From Larus michahellis (taxonomy: Eukaryota; Chordata; Aves; Charadriiformes; Laridae): a stretch of DNA of 64,000 nt. Where the stretch lies: positions 5,287,806 to 5,351,805 of the forward strand of contig NC_133929.1 in the NCBI RefSeq assembly GCF_964199755.1, in the 5' to 3' direction. The notes beneath the pieces were generated by a model, which did not search any database, was not told where the DNA came from, and saw only the letters and a program-made list of their open reading frames with translations. This document shows positions 10,959 to 20,398 of the stretch, in pieces (within the stretch, counting starts at the first letter, position 1; each line of letters begins with the position of its first letter). The position numbers and the translations under genes were made by a program.

Positions 10959-11417
10959 TCAGGAGCAAACAGCTCCGGCTCTGTCCTTCTCTGCTGACAT
11001 TCTGCCTCCTCCCTCGGCCTCAGGTGGAGCAGAGGGGATCAGCAGGGGATAGTCCCAGACCTTCGGACCTGGCCTGTTCGATCCCCCTCCCGTGGGTTGT
11101 AATGCTGCAAAAGCCCCGGCTGCCGTGGCTCGCTCCGCCTTCATATCTTGTAAGGTCGATAACACCAACCACCATGTCGTCGCTAATGGTGATGCCTCTT
11201 TGTCTCCTTTACTTATCACTTCCCACAGTTTTTTCCCAACAGCCTCCCATATTTCTGGTTTAAAAGCTGTCTGGGGCTCTGGTGCGAATCCGTTCTCTCT
11301 GCACCAGGTTAACAACCTTCGGAGCATACGCTCATCGTATTTCACCCCTCTCTTAGAGAGGATATGCAGGAGAAGTCTTAATACAGCCCCTTCTTCTTTT
11401 GTTACTTGTTGCCCCAT
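10959..11417 (-). pseudogene. gag: Gag matrix domain, truncated
   Basis: Starts MGQ, a myristoylation-type start, about 180 bp downstream of the primer site on the minus strand. The N-terminal ~100 residues (LLLHILSKRGVKY, LLTWCRENGF, IWEAVGKKLWEVI) align in pattern with the matrix of the 13,289 element gag (LRKHKKDISG, LWDNVGVKLWDLA). The frame ends after a Gly/Pro-rich linker with no capsid or zinc knuckle, so it is a stump. Confidence 0.7.
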
Positions 11418-11598
11418 CTCCTGCCCCGGCTGCTCACCTCTCTCTGGGTGTCTGTGGCCACGTCGTCTGTTTCCTCTATTCCGGATTGCCGCCCAATCCG
11501 CCCGGTCTCAGTCCAGCTGAGCCGTCCTCCAGCCGGTGGATCTCCTTCTGGGTCTTCCGCCCCTCGCATTCCATTGCTCAAGCCAAGCGCCGATCGGT

Positions 11599-11616
11599 AT
11601 CACGTCGGGGTCACCA
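11599..11616 (-). other. Primer-binding site, tRNA-Trp
   Basis: Minus-strand TGGTGACCCCGACGTGAT, 2 bp inside the LTR, is the complement of the tRNA-Trp 3' end used by avian alpharetroviruses. It matches the 13,289 element exactly. Confidence 0.9.
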
Positions 11617-11618
11617 TC

Positions 11619-11976
11619 TGAGGAGAAATAACTGGACTCCAGACGATCCAATGTGAATCAACAGAAGCCGTTTATTAAGCACAGATCATCATCTTTTAAA
11701 CCTTGTGTTGTAGCCGTACACTCCACTCGCTTATTTCCAATTAGCTAGTTACACTGTCCACGCGCTGTCCATGCAGTTTATTCACACATCAGATTGGTTA
11801 CAAGAATTCACATAGTAAATTGCTTAGTCATTAGCACAACATGTTTTCTACCTTCTCAGTTCCCGTTTTTCCCATGTACTAATTCCATCTTCTACCACCT
11901 GTTTTGCCCTTAATCTAATCTCTCACAGTAGTGAGGCTGGCTCACATGACCATTTTCTCTCAGACACATTCCTACA
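11619..11976 (-). mobile_element. 5' LTR of the nested alpha/beta-like ERV
   Basis: 358 bp, TG...CA in plus reading, near-identical to 5792-6149. It borders the tRNA-Trp primer site on its left and the GATTTT duplication on its right. Confidence 0.85.
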
Positions 11977-12109
11977 GATTTTACTGTCTCTGCTGAGGAA
12001 AAGCAGGGCTGTCCTGGCTCCCCAAGACTACCCCGTCATTTATGTATCCTGCGATAGCCAGCCTTCACTCCCCTGGTCTGCACAAGAGATAGCAAAGCGA
12101 GTCTTAATT

Positions 12110-12960
12110 GCTCTTTGAGCACAGAGACTTCACCTCATTATCCAAATTCCACAGTTGACTCACTCCATGCACCACCGCATAGCCATTACACCTCTTTCCT
12201 TCTATCACTCTTGAAGAACCGTCTATGAACAAATGAAGACCCCCAGATAGGGCTTCTTCCCTTAAGTCAGGTTGTATCTTAGTCTGGTACTCAATTTACA
12301 TCTAAGGATTCGTGTGTAAGTTCTTCATCCTTTGCCTCTATTTTTTTTTTTTTTTTTTTTTTTTCACAAAAAGCTCGCTGGGTTAAGGCAAGGGCTGGTA
12401 GTTAAAATCAAATCATCCTTTTCAATTAAAATTCCTTCATACTTCAGTATTCTTGAATCGGTTAGCTGTTTTCCCGTGGTTTGGGCTAAAATGGTTTTTA
12501 CTTGGTAAGGGATGCTAACTTCTATCATTCCCCTGGCCACCCTCGGGAGACCAGATCTAAGAGTTTAGATAAATAGGCCACTGGCTGCCGCAGGCAGCCC
12601 CTTTTGTCTACAGTTAACAAATAGTTGAAAAGATTTCTCCAAAGAACATAAGGCTAAAACTGGAGCTCTGATTAGGCTCTGTTTTAAATCTTCCACTAAA
12701 TCCTCCTCTTCTTCTGTCTAAACCAATACATTTGGTTCTTCAGCTAACAGTTTGGAATATAGTCCTTTAGTCTTTTGAGCATACCCCTCTATTCACAGTC
12801 TACAGTACCCAGTCAGCCCCCAAAATTTTCTCAGTTCCCTCTTGGTCTTTGGCAGAGGTAAGTCTGCTATTCCTTTGATCCTCTGAGGATTTATAGGATT
12901 TATTTATTTTCGACTCCCTTCACTGACTAGATGTCCCAAGTACTTCACTTCTGTTTCCAC
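12110..12960 (-). pseudogene. pol: Gammaretrovirus-like RT end and RNase H start
   Basis: The minus strand gives VETEVKYLGHLVSEG near 12,950, matching EEEVKYLGHWLIKG of the C/D pol, then a thumb/connection region and an RNase H start (DGSSRVIEGK near 12,220). Stops are frequent. A 23-bp T run sits at about 12,342-12,364. The remainder of this RNase H lies on the other side of the nested insertions (5195-4789). Confidence 0.65.
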
Positions 12961-12965
12961 ATATT

Positions 12966-12992
12966 GCAAAAGCAATACCTGCCTTTCTTACA
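12966..12992 (-). mobile_element. 5' LTR stub of the gammaretrovirus-like ERV
   Basis: GCAAAAGCAATACCTGCCTTTCTTACA matches the end of the LTR at 1567-1592 and is followed by the AGCT duplication. The rest of this LTR, the leader, gag and protease are deleted. Confidence 0.75.
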
Positions 12993-12996
12993 AGCT

Positions 12997-13282
12997 GACC
13001 CCAAGTCCACTCACACCAGTTCCCCTGCTAACTGGTACTCCTGGCATGAAATCTCTAGGACCCTCCCTAGATCCAGAGAGCTATGGCCCCTCCATCTACT
13101 GTCGCTAGCACCCTCACTGACTCCAGTTGTTGGCACCACAAGCCACAGGGTGCCTATACCCTCCATCTGATTCCAGTTGCTGGCCCAGCATCCACTCACA
13201 CAGGTTTCACCAGTAGCTGGCACCTAATCCTTACAGTACTCACATGTGAGATACAGAGTGATATTACACAGAGAGATAGCTA
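12997..13282. other. Flanking repeat, no gene seen
   Basis: Short imperfect repeats (CTCACACCAG, CCAGTTGCTGGC, TGACTCCAGTTG) resemble 1030-1066 on the other side of the gamma-like ERV, so the two are probably halves of one older repeat. Confidence 0.4.
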
Positions 13283-13288
13283 AGAAAG

Positions 13289-13673
13289 TGTTGGGGGCGG
13301 CTAGCAGAAAAGTACAAGTATGCAAGAAATTCGAGGGTATGCCGACCTTGCAGACCTGAGACAAATAAATCTGAGGAGCCAGGGAACAACTGGCCTTGCA
13401 GGTCTGAGATAAATAACCTTGAAGAAGTAGGGAGTAGGCAACAAGTTATCACTGTAGCTTTTAGCACATTCCAAAACTGTAGCTTCTAGCATGTAGCGAA
13501 ACCGCAGGTAGGAGGGATTATTGTAATGAAACATTTAGAACTAAGCCAATTAGAAATGATAGAATTTGTGTAATTTATGTAACTGTTAAGTAGCTGTATA
13601 AAAGCTTTCCGACGCCTCTAATAAACCGACATCTTGCTTGCATCAAGCAGCGTCCCGTCTCTCAATCGCGGCA
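13289..13673 (+). mobile_element. 5' LTR of the mosaic ERV
   Basis: 385 bp. U3 holds two imperfect direct repeats: CCTTGCAGACCTGAGACAAATAA / CCTTGCAGGTCTGAGATAAATAA, and ACTGTAGCTTTTAGCA / ACTGTAGCTTCTAGCA. A TATA box (TATAAAAG, 13597-13604) and AATAAA (13620-13625) mark the promoter and poly(A) signal. Confidence 0.95.
13597..13604 (+). promoter_or_regulatory. LTR TATA box
   Basis: TATAAAAG in the 5' LTR, about 20 bp upstream of the poly(A) signal. The same box is at 20707-20714 in the 3' LTR. Confidence 0.8.
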
Positions 13674-13676
13674 AAT

Positions 13677-13694
13677 TGGTGACCCCGACGTGAT
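13677..13694 (+). other. Primer-binding site, tRNA-Trp
   Basis: TGGTGACCCCGACGTGAT, 3 bp after the LTR; complement of the tRNA-Trp 3' end, as in avian leukosis/sarcoma viruses. Confidence 0.93.
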
Positions 13695-13818
13695 GGGGTG
13701 GTGAACCGCCTAGCTGAGCGGCTTGCTGCGAGTCCCACGGAACTTTGAATGAGCTGCTGAAAGGAAGCAGGAACTGGCCAGGAATCCCTCTGGATTTAAG
13801 AGGTGAGCTGTGGGAAAC

Positions 13819-15420
13819 ATGGGGAATCAGATGTCCCCCGCAGAGAGAGACGTATATGAAGTTATGAAAACGCTCCTCCGGAAACATAAAAAAGATATTT
13901 CCGGGCAGGACTTAAAGATTATGCTTAAGTGGGTACAAATGAAGATCCCCACTGTTACGGCCTCCAGTATTTTTACCCGGGAACTTTGGGACAATGTGGG
14001 GGTAAAGTTGTGGGACTTAGCGACGTCAGGGAATGCCGAGGCTCAGCGTTTGCTTCCGTGGTGGAGAAATATCTTTGAGGCTATTAAGGCACAGAAAAAG
14101 GGCCATAAAGACTCTCCAGATACTAAGGGGGAACCTTCATCAGCTCCGCCTTTGCTTCCCCCTCCGCTACCTCCGCGACGCGCTAAGTCGCCCGGACCCT
14201 TAAAGGTCTGTGCCGCAGGCTACCCTCCTGAGGAAGATCCGCTTGACCCGGGGCCCGTTGATCCTGATAAAGAGCCTGACTTGTACCCCCCTGACCCTCA
14301 TGATACGTGGGCGAATATTAGACGTCAAGCTTTAAAAGAAGGTGACTTGGAAATAGCGCGAACGATAGTCGCCCCTGTTATTTATCAAGGCCGGGGAGTG
14401 CAGTGGGAGGCTTTGTCCTTCCCGGTGATTAAAGAGCTGCGCCGTACCGTCACAGAACACGGGCTCTCTTCCCCATATTTTGCGAGCCTGCTGTCTTCTG
14501 TCTTTGATACGTATGTTATGACTCCCCATGATTTAAAATCGCTAGCGCAATTGTTATTAACCCCTTCCCAGTATTCCCTGTGGGAGTCGCATTGGAGGGG
14601 GGGCCTTCAAACTCTCCTCAACAGCTACGTGGGTCATAATAATGCTGCTCTTGCCGCACTGACCATGGAGCACCTTATGGGTACGGGTCAGCACTCTAAT
14701 CCAGCGGCACAGGCTCGAGATTGTCCACGAGAGGCCCTGGAAGCGATCCGCGAAGAAGCAAAAAAGGCTTTACTTAAAATACCCGATTCCAGTAAACCTC
14801 AAAAGGCATTCACCTCTATTACGCAGGAACCTTGGGAGCCGTACATGCAATTCATTGATAGACTTAAGCAAGCTTTAGAACGCCAAATAGATAATACCGA
14901 AGCTCGAGAAATTTTGCTATTAAAATTAGCAGTTGAAAATGCTAACGCCGACTGTAAAAAATTACTTAAATCTCTCCCTAACCCAGCTCTGACTTTGGTT
15001 GAAATGGTAGAGGCTTGTAATCGTATCGGTACTGTGGACCATAAATTTGAAGCGATGGCAGCTGCTTTCGCAGCTATGAGAGGCATGTCTGGGGGAGGAA
15101 ATTGTTACGGTTGTGGTAAACCAGGCCATATCAAACGAAATTATCTTGCTTCTAATGGGGGGGCTAAAGCCCAAGCCCCTGAGATCTGTCCCCGATGCAG
15201 GAAGGGGCGTCATTATGCTAATCAATGTCGTTCTAAGTATAATTTTCAAGGGCAGCCGATACAGGGAAACCGCTTGCGGAGCGCGGGGCAGCGACGCGCA
15301 CAGACACAAGTATCGTCGCCGGTGGATCGAGCCATGCAGATGGGTGTGACCTCGCCACAAGTCTTCGCCCAGCAACAGCCGGTAGCGCCGGATTGGACCT
15401 GGCAACCTCACACGCAGTAA
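13819..15420 (+). CDS. gag: Gag polyprotein, beta-like
   Basis: Gag builds the particle and packages RNA. I chose ATG 13819 (MGNQMSP, with Gly at position 2) over an in-frame GTG 9 bp earlier; length is 533 codons. An N-terminal matrix (~1-95) is followed by a Pro-rich linker (SAPPLLPPPLPPRR), then a capsid (about 160-400; conserved helices WANIRRQALKEGD and PYFASLLSSVFD, major-homology-like QEPWEPYMQFIDRLKQAL) and two zinc knuckles. Knuckle 1 is C429-C432-H437 but has Tyr442 where Cys is expected. Knuckle 2 (C457, C460, H465, C470) is normal. The frame is otherwise open to TAA 15418-15420. A GGGAAAC slip site lies inside its 3' end. Confidence 0.92.
   Translation: MGNQMSPAERDVYEVMKTLLRKHKKDISGQDLKIMLKWVQMKIPTVTASSIFTRELWDNVGVKLWDLATSGNAEAQRLLPWWRNIFEAIKAQKKGHKDSPDTKGEPSSAPPLLPPPLPPRRAKSPGPLKVCAAGYPPEEDPLDPGPVDPDKEPDLYPPDPHDTWANIRRQALKEGDLEIARTIVAPVIYQGRGVQWEALSFPVIKELRRTVTEHGLSSPYFASLLSSVFDTYVMTPHDLKSLAQLLLTPSQYSLWESHWRGGLQTLLNSYVGHNNAALAALTMEHLMGTGQHSNPAAQARDCPREALEAIREEAKKALLKIPDSSKPQKAFTSITQEPWEPYMQFIDRLKQALERQIDNTEAREILLLKLAVENANADCKKLLKSLPNPALTLVEMVEACNRIGTVDHKFEAMAAAFAAMRGMSGGGNCYGCGKPGHIKRNYLASNGGAKAQAPEICPRCRKGRHYANQCRSKYNFQGQPIQGNRLRSAGQRRAQTQVSSPVDRAMQMGVTSPQVFAQQQPVAPDWTWQPHTQ
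15264..15270 (+). promoter_or_regulatory. gag-pro -1 ribosomal frameshift site
   Basis: GGGAAAC is in the correct phase (G GGA AAC in the gag frame). The -1 frame from 15270 is open into the dUTPase domain. The GC-rich stretch that follows (15271-15300) can form a stem. GGGAAAC is a known slip heptamer in betaretroviruses. Confidence 0.85.
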
Positions 15421-16076
15421 CGTTACTTGATTCCTCTGTTCATTTATTAGCAACTAATGTTTCAGGTCCTTTATCCCCGAAAACACAAGGGCTACTATTA
15501 GGGAGATCATCGGTTACCTTAGACGGACTTTTTGTATTGCCTGGAGTAATTGATGCGGATACCGTTGGGGAAATTAAAATCATGGCCTGGACCCCATTTC
15601 CCCCTTGCACAGTACCCAAAGGAAGCCGCATTGCACAATTACTACTGATCCCGCAGAACGCAAGCTCTCTTTCGCCTCACCCACCTCTGCAGTAAAGACA
15701 AGGAGGTTTTGGATCTACTGGGGATCCACAGATTCTCTGGGTACAGTCCATTTCCCAGAAGCGACCACTTTGTCAATGTACTCTTATTCACGGCACTCAG
15801 CAAGTAATCCTAAATGGGATTATTGACACCGGGGCCGATGTTACCGTAATTTCACAGGCGAAGTGGCCTCCACAATGGCCTTTGGCAGCTGTGCCTCAGG
15901 CACTAGCTGGAATCGGAGGAGTTGGTAGAAGCCACCAATCCTCGGAATTGATCCAAATCAAAGGCCCAGAAGGACGAGTGGCTTCCGTCAAGCCTTTTGT
16001 GCTGCCTGTTCCTATGGTCTTATGGGGACGTGATGTGCTATCACAATGGGGAACTTCCATTCAGTCGCATTTTTAG
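15270..16076 (+). pseudogene. pro: dUTPase-protease (pro), one stop
   Basis: Reached by -1 frameshift from gag. First a dUTPase domain, which keeps dUTP out of DNA: AGSAGLDLATS, QGLLLGRSS, LPGVIDADTVGEI and GSRIAQLLL. Then the aspartic protease that cuts Gag and Pol: IIDTGADVTVIS with DTG at 15825-15833, and LWGRDVL near the end. An in-frame TAA at 15693-15695, between the two domains, would stop translation before the protease; the same frame is open on both sides. The end overlaps pol by about 30-40 bases. Confidence 0.85.
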
Positions 16077-18736
16077 GGGGGGCCATTGAGGTGCGCGACA
16101 CCCTGAAACTGACTTGGAAAACTCAGACACCCATTTGGGTAGATCAATGGCCCCTACCACTCGAAAAGCTTCGCGCTCTCCAAGAACTGGTTACGGAACA
16201 ATTAGCAAAAGGACATATAGTACCTACTACTAGTCCTTGGAATTCACCTGTCTTTGTTATTAAGAAGCAATCTGGCAAGTGGCGCCTGCTCCATGATCTC
16301 AGAAAAATCAATGATGCTATGGTAGATATGGGAGCTCTGCAGCCAGGGCTCCCTTCTCCAACTATGATCCCCCGCAATTGGCATCTCACCGTTATTGACC
16401 TTAAGGATTGCTTTTTTAACATTCCACTACACCCTGATGACGCTGCCAAATTTGCTTTTTCAGTCCCAAGTGTCAATATGCAAGCCCCTGTGCAACGATA
16501 TCAGTGGGTTGTACTGCCACAGGGAATGAAAAATAGCCCGACAATTTGTCAATGGTATGTCGCTAAGGTACTTAGCCCTGTCAGGGTTGCGTTGCCTCAA
16601 GTTCTGTTATATCATTATATGGATGATATCTTGATGGCTGCGCCTCACCTTGAGCTCATGGAAAAGGCCGTAGCCCTTGTCACGGCCGCTGTCAATTCGG
16701 CAGGCCTCTGTATTGCGCCTGAAAAAGTCCAGAAAATGCCCCCTTGGACCTACTTGGGTTGGCGCATCAGGACCCAGACGATAGTTCCCCAACCTGTGCA
16801 TATACAGGCCGACATTAAAAATTTGCACGATGTTCAAAAATTATTAGGGACCATTACTTGGGTCCGACCCTTGCTAGGAATCTCCAATTCAGACTTAAGC
16901 CCTTTGTTTGAACTCCTCATGGGAGATTCCGATTTACGCTCCCCTCGTCGACTTGGTCCTGAAGCCGCTGCCTCATTACAAAAAGTAGCGGAAGCCATCG
17001 CCTTACGGCAAGCACACCGCTGTGCGCCTGAATTGCCCTTCAATTTAATTATTTTGAACCCTGCACGTCAGCCATATGCTTTGATTTTTCAATGGGACCC
17101 TAACAATCCTGATCCCTTATTAATCATTGAGTGGGTCTTTTTACCCAACCAGCCCACTAAAACAATTTGGACACAGCATGAAATGTTTGCTTCCTTGATA
17201 ATTAAAGCATGGCAGCGCTTGCTTGCCCTGTCAGGGATGGACTTTGCTTCTATCTGTTTACCTGTAACTAATATGTACCTACAATGGTTATTCCAACAGT
17301 CTGATGCTTTCGTGTTTGCCTTAACAGATTATACGGGTCAACTAACCTCACATCCTCCGTCCCACAAGCTTCTACATGCTCATTTTAACTTAATATCCAT
17401 ACCAAAGAGATGTCACCAGCCCCTCCAAGGCCTTACTGTGTTCACCGATGGGTCTGGAAAAACACACAAGTCGGTGATTGTCTGGTGGGATGACCGCTCT
17501 CAACAATGGGAGTCGGACGTTGAGACAGTCTCCGGGTCCCCTCAAATCGTAGAGCTTGCCGCTGTTGTTCGAGCTTTTCGTAAGTGGTCTAAACCACTGA
17601 ATCTTATTACTGATTCTGCTTATGTTGCAGGCGTCGTCGAACGGGCAGAGGCCTCGGTGCTGCGTCATACTTCGCATGCTGATTTGTTTGCTTTGTTGCA
17701 GGAACTTGTTTTCCTTTTAACCTCTCGAACGCATCCCTATTTTGTTTTACATGTTAGATCGCACACCTCTTTACCTGGGTTTATTGCAGAAGGCAATCAA
17801 CGGGCCGATATGCTCACTCTGCCGGTACAAGTTTTACCTGACCGTATTGCACAAGCTAAGCTTAGTCATTCCTTTTTCCATCAGAATGCAGGGGGCCTCA
17901 AACGTCAGTTTGGCCTCACTTCTCAGCAAGCGGCGAACATTATCGCTGTCTGCCCTGATTGTCAAAAACATTCTTTTCCTACGGCACCAGGTGGGGTTAA
18001 TCCCAGAGGCTTACAAAGCCTGCAATTATGGCAGACGGATGTCACACACTATCCAGAATTTGGGAGATTAAAATACGTCCATTCCTCTATTGACACCTTT
18101 TCAGGCACTCTATTTGCCTCCTGCCATGTGGGGGAGGCGGCGAAAGATGTTCGCAGGCATCTGCTGCGTGCTTTTGCTACCTTAGGCATCCCTGCACAAA
18201 TCAAAACAGACAATGGCCCTGCTTATATCTCGGCTGCACTTAAAACCTTTTTTATCTCTTGGGGGATCACTCACATCACTGGGATCCCGCATTCCCCTAC
18301 GGGCCAGTCCCTGATTGAACGCTCTCATCAGTCTTTAAAGCGCTTGTTACAACAACAGAAAGGGGGAGTAGGGACAGCCACCCCTGAAGAACGTCTACAG
18401 AAAGCCCTGTATGTTTTTAACTTTTTAAATTGTTCTTTAATAGATAACAACCCTCCGATCGTTCGCCACTTTAACACAAACACTTCTTTCGAAGCCAGCG
18501 TAAAAGCTCCAGTCCTGATCCGCGACCCTGAGACAGGTAAGGTCTTGGGGCCATACCCCCTTGTCACATGGGGCAGAGGCTATGCTTGTGTTTCCACAGA
18601 ACGAGGCCCCAGGTGGATCCCAGCGAAGAGCGTGCGACCTTTCCGTGAACCCCTACCACAATCGGATGGCCACAACACCAATCCACAGCTAGATCATTCC
18701 CCTGAATGGCATACCGAAAAACATTCGGAGGATTGA
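16046..18736 (+). CDS. pol: Pol: reverse transcriptase, RNase H, integrase (beta-like)
   Basis: Open for 896 codons, -1 relative to pro (the pol frame is open from 16034). RT (~1-290) carries LPQGMKNSP and the catalytic YMDD at 191-194. RNase H has FTDGSG (~466), Glu503, ITDSAY (~521) and NQRADML (~585). Integrase has the zinc part H-FFH (~608-612) and CPDC (636-639), catalytic D665, D722 and E758 (D-35-E), and a C-terminal GYACV...WIPAKSVRPF. No inactivating change was seen in these residues. With the pro stop upstream, Pol would not normally be made from the genomic RNA. Confidence 0.93.
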   Translation: MGNFHSVAFLGGAIEVRDTLKLTWKTQTPIWVDQWPLPLEKLRALQELVTEQLAKGHIVPTTSPWNSPVFVIKKQSGKWRLLHDLRKINDAMVDMGALQPGLPSPTMIPRNWHLTVIDLKDCFFNIPLHPDDAAKFAFSVPSVNMQAPVQRYQWVVLPQGMKNSPTICQWYVAKVLSPVRVALPQVLLYHYMDDILMAAPHLELMEKAVALVTAAVNSAGLCIAPEKVQKMPPWTYLGWRIRTQTIVPQPVHIQADIKNLHDVQKLLGTITWVRPLLGISNSDLSPLFELLMGDSDLRSPRRLGPEAAASLQKVAEAIALRQAHRCAPELPFNLIILNPARQPYALIFQWDPNNPDPLLIIEWVFLPNQPTKTIWTQHEMFASLIIKAWQRLLALSGMDFASICLPVTNMYLQWLFQQSDAFVFALTDYTGQLTSHPPSHKLLHAHFNLISIPKRCHQPLQGLTVFTDGSGKTHKSVIVWWDDRSQQWESDVETVSGSPQIVELAAVVRAFRKWSKPLNLITDSAYVAGVVERAEASVLRHTSHADLFALLQELVFLLTSRTHPYFVLHVRSHTSLPGFIAEGNQRADMLTLPVQVLPDRIAQAKLSHSFFHQNAGGLKRQFGLTSQQAANIIAVCPDCQKHSFPTAPGGVNPRGLQSLQLWQTDVTHYPEFGRLKYVHSSIDTFSGTLFASCHVGEAAKDVRRHLLRAFATLGIPAQIKTDNGPAYISAALKTFFISWGITHITGIPHSPTGQSLIERSHQSLKRLLQQQKGGVGTATPEERLQKALYVFNFLNCSLIDNNPPIVRHFNTNTSFEASVKAPVLIRDPETGKVLGPYPLVTWGRGYACVSTERGPRWIPAKSVRPFREPLPQSDGHNTNPQLDHSPEWHTEKHSED

Positions 18737-18936
18737 TGCAGTGCTCTTATGGACAATAGAGCAGAGACTCCAGTAGAACATATTCATTGCGTCGCCTGTG
18801 GTAATTGTGACCCTTGGGTTTTATGTATGTGACTGCTATCGCTGTGGTAAGAGATGGTAGCGATGGTTAACATTGGCCAATAGATGGTGTGACAGTTGCC
18901 TAATATATGAAGTTAGCATTGTAAGAATTTAGCATT

Positions 18937-18971
<35 letters not shown>

Positions 18972-18998
18972 GGTGGGGGGAAGAGTCCGTCAAACATT
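18737..18998 (+). other. pol-env spacer with poly(A) run
   Basis: About 260 bp without a gene. It contains a run of about 29 A at 18940-18968 directly followed by a G-rich stretch (GGGGGTGGGGGG). The run resembles a second purine tract but is longer and has no LTR after it. Confidence 0.7.
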
Positions 18999-20353
18999 AT
19001 GATCCTGTTAACACTTTTTTGTATATGTGCAGCCTGGACACATGCCAATCCTTTGCCAGGGTACCATCCTCACCTTTTTGACCCCCGTCAAAATGTCTGG
19101 GTTACTCTGGCCAGGTCGCTCAATACAACTAGCTTTTGTGCCAGTCTTGCTACGCCCAGCTCGCCCTTCACCACCTGCTTAGTAGGGGTACCACTGAATA
19201 ACTCGACCTTTTACTGTTTAATAACTCTATGACAACCTTACGGAAGCAGTACAATATTTCTGGAAGGCTTCCTTTTTCATGGAAAAATCTTAAGGACCTT
19301 TTTGAAAATTACGATAATTGGGATGATAAATTACCAATAGGGCCCGAGCCGCAGGAAATTGACTTAGTAGATTCTCTTAATGCTTCTCACTGTTTGTTTA
19401 TTGGCCTTAGGTCATGGTCAGGGGCCCGAAAAGAGGGGCGCTTAGTAAAGGATTCTCCACCGACCATCATCTCACCTATTGGTAATGCTACCCTCTGGCA
19501 ACAACAATGGTGTTTGAGCATTGCTCGAGACGCCACTCACTCAGCCCCCGGTACCATGCTCCCTAGGCGGCTCCCCTTGGGGTTCTTTTTTATTTGTGGA
19601 AATAGAGCTTGGTCTGGGATCCCTTCTAACCCTAGAGGAGGCCCGTGTACTATTGGACAGCTTAGTCTTGGCACTCCTCACTATCATCCAAGCCCAAAAC
19701 AGCGGTTACGTTTTACTCGTGACACAATACAAGCATTAGATAATACCTGTGACGATAATGTTAAGCTATGGAATCGCTGGGAGGTTTTTTTCGCCTCGCT
19801 ATTTACCCCTGGGGTGGCAGCAGCGAGAGCCCACAGAAACTTAGATGCAATTGCCTGTTGGGTTGTTAAGCAAGCAAATGCTACCAGCCGCATACTATCT
19901 GAGATGGCTGAAGACTTGTCCACGGTACAACACGCAGTCCTGCAAAACAGAGCCGCTATTGACTTCTTGCTACTAGCCCATGGACATGGCTGTGAGGATT
20001 TTGACGGAATGTGCTGCATGGACTTAGAGGACCACTCTTCTTCGATACATAAGCAAATTACACAACTCCTTGCGCATTCACAAAAGGTGCAATCTGATAC
20101 GGACTTCTTCGGATTGGGTACTTTTGGTGATTGGTTTGGGCTAAAGGGCTGGCTTAGGAGCCTGGTACAATCTGCTGTACTCATATTAGTTATTATATTG
20201 GTAGGCCTCTTGATTCTAAGCTGCGTTCTTTCCTGTGTTAGGTCTATGGTGACTAAAGTTGTTCGACATACATGGTTTATTCAAAACGGCGATATTCCGA
20301 AGATTTACGATAGTGTTAGTTCTGTCCAGCTCACTGAGTATGATGACCTTTAA
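18999..20353 (+). pseudogene. env: Alpha-like Env, split by a frameshift
   Basis: Frame 1 (18999-19232) encodes a signal peptide (MILLTLFCICAAWTHA) and the start of SU, then stops. Frame 2 (19229-20353, 374 codons) carries the rest of SU, a weak basic site (KQRLRF), the disulfide motif HGHGCEDFDGMCC (Cys codon at 19991), a membrane anchor (~20155-20235, VLILVIILVGLLILSCVL) and a 40-residue tail. The frames overlap by the four bases ATGA. SU is short (roughly 200 residues over both frames) compared with about 340 in ALV. The break could be a mutation; restart at the ATGA overlap is less likely. Confidence 0.8.
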
Positions 20354-20385
20354 ACCCGCGCCTCAGTTCTGCCTTTAAAGAAACA

Positions 20386-20398
20386 AAAAAGGGGGAGA
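20386..20398 (+). other. Polypurine tract
   Basis: AAAAAAGGGGGAGA runs up to the 3' LTR; it primes plus-strand DNA synthesis in retroviruses. Confidence 0.8.

Larger units (their letters stand above)
5792..11976 (-). mobile_element. Alpha/beta-like ERV nested in the gamma-like ERV
   Basis: Two 358-bp LTRs with TG...CA ends flank about 5.5 kb, with a perfect 6-bp duplication GATTTT at 5786-5791 and 11977-11982. A tRNA-Trp primer site lies just inside the right LTR, so transcription runs on the minus strand. Minus-strand order: gag MA, an unidentified coiled-coil frame, a purine-rich tract, an env/LTR fragment of another element, RT/RNase H, integrase, degraded SU, TM. Gag CA/NC, protease and the RT core are absent, so the element is defective and chimaeric. 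Confidence 0.85.
1067..12992 (-). mobile_element. Decayed gammaretrovirus-like ERV, split by a nested ERV
   Basis: The outer limits are set by TG...CA LTR ends and a 4-bp duplication AGCT at 1063-1066 and 12993-12996; 4 bp is usual for gammaretroviruses. On the minus strand the order is: stub of the 5' LTR (12966-12992), RT and RNase H pieces, nested ERV, rest of RNase H, integrase, env, 3' LTR. Gag, protease, early RT and nearly all of the 5' LTR are missing: pol joins directly to the first bases of the LTR near 12,965. All coding parts carry stops or frameshifts. Confidence 0.8.

Noticed and set aside
14962..15453. 163-codon minus-strand frame opposite gag of the mosaic ERV
   Set aside because: Antisense shadow of a conserved coding region; no start context or domain. 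An HBZ-like antisense gene was considered, but nothing supports it.
16068..16076. Canonical pro-pol slip heptamer at the end of pro (CATTTTTAG)
   Set aside because: The frame relation needs -1 shifting here, but G CAT TTT does not follow the X XXY YYZ rule, so I did not annotate it as a defined site.
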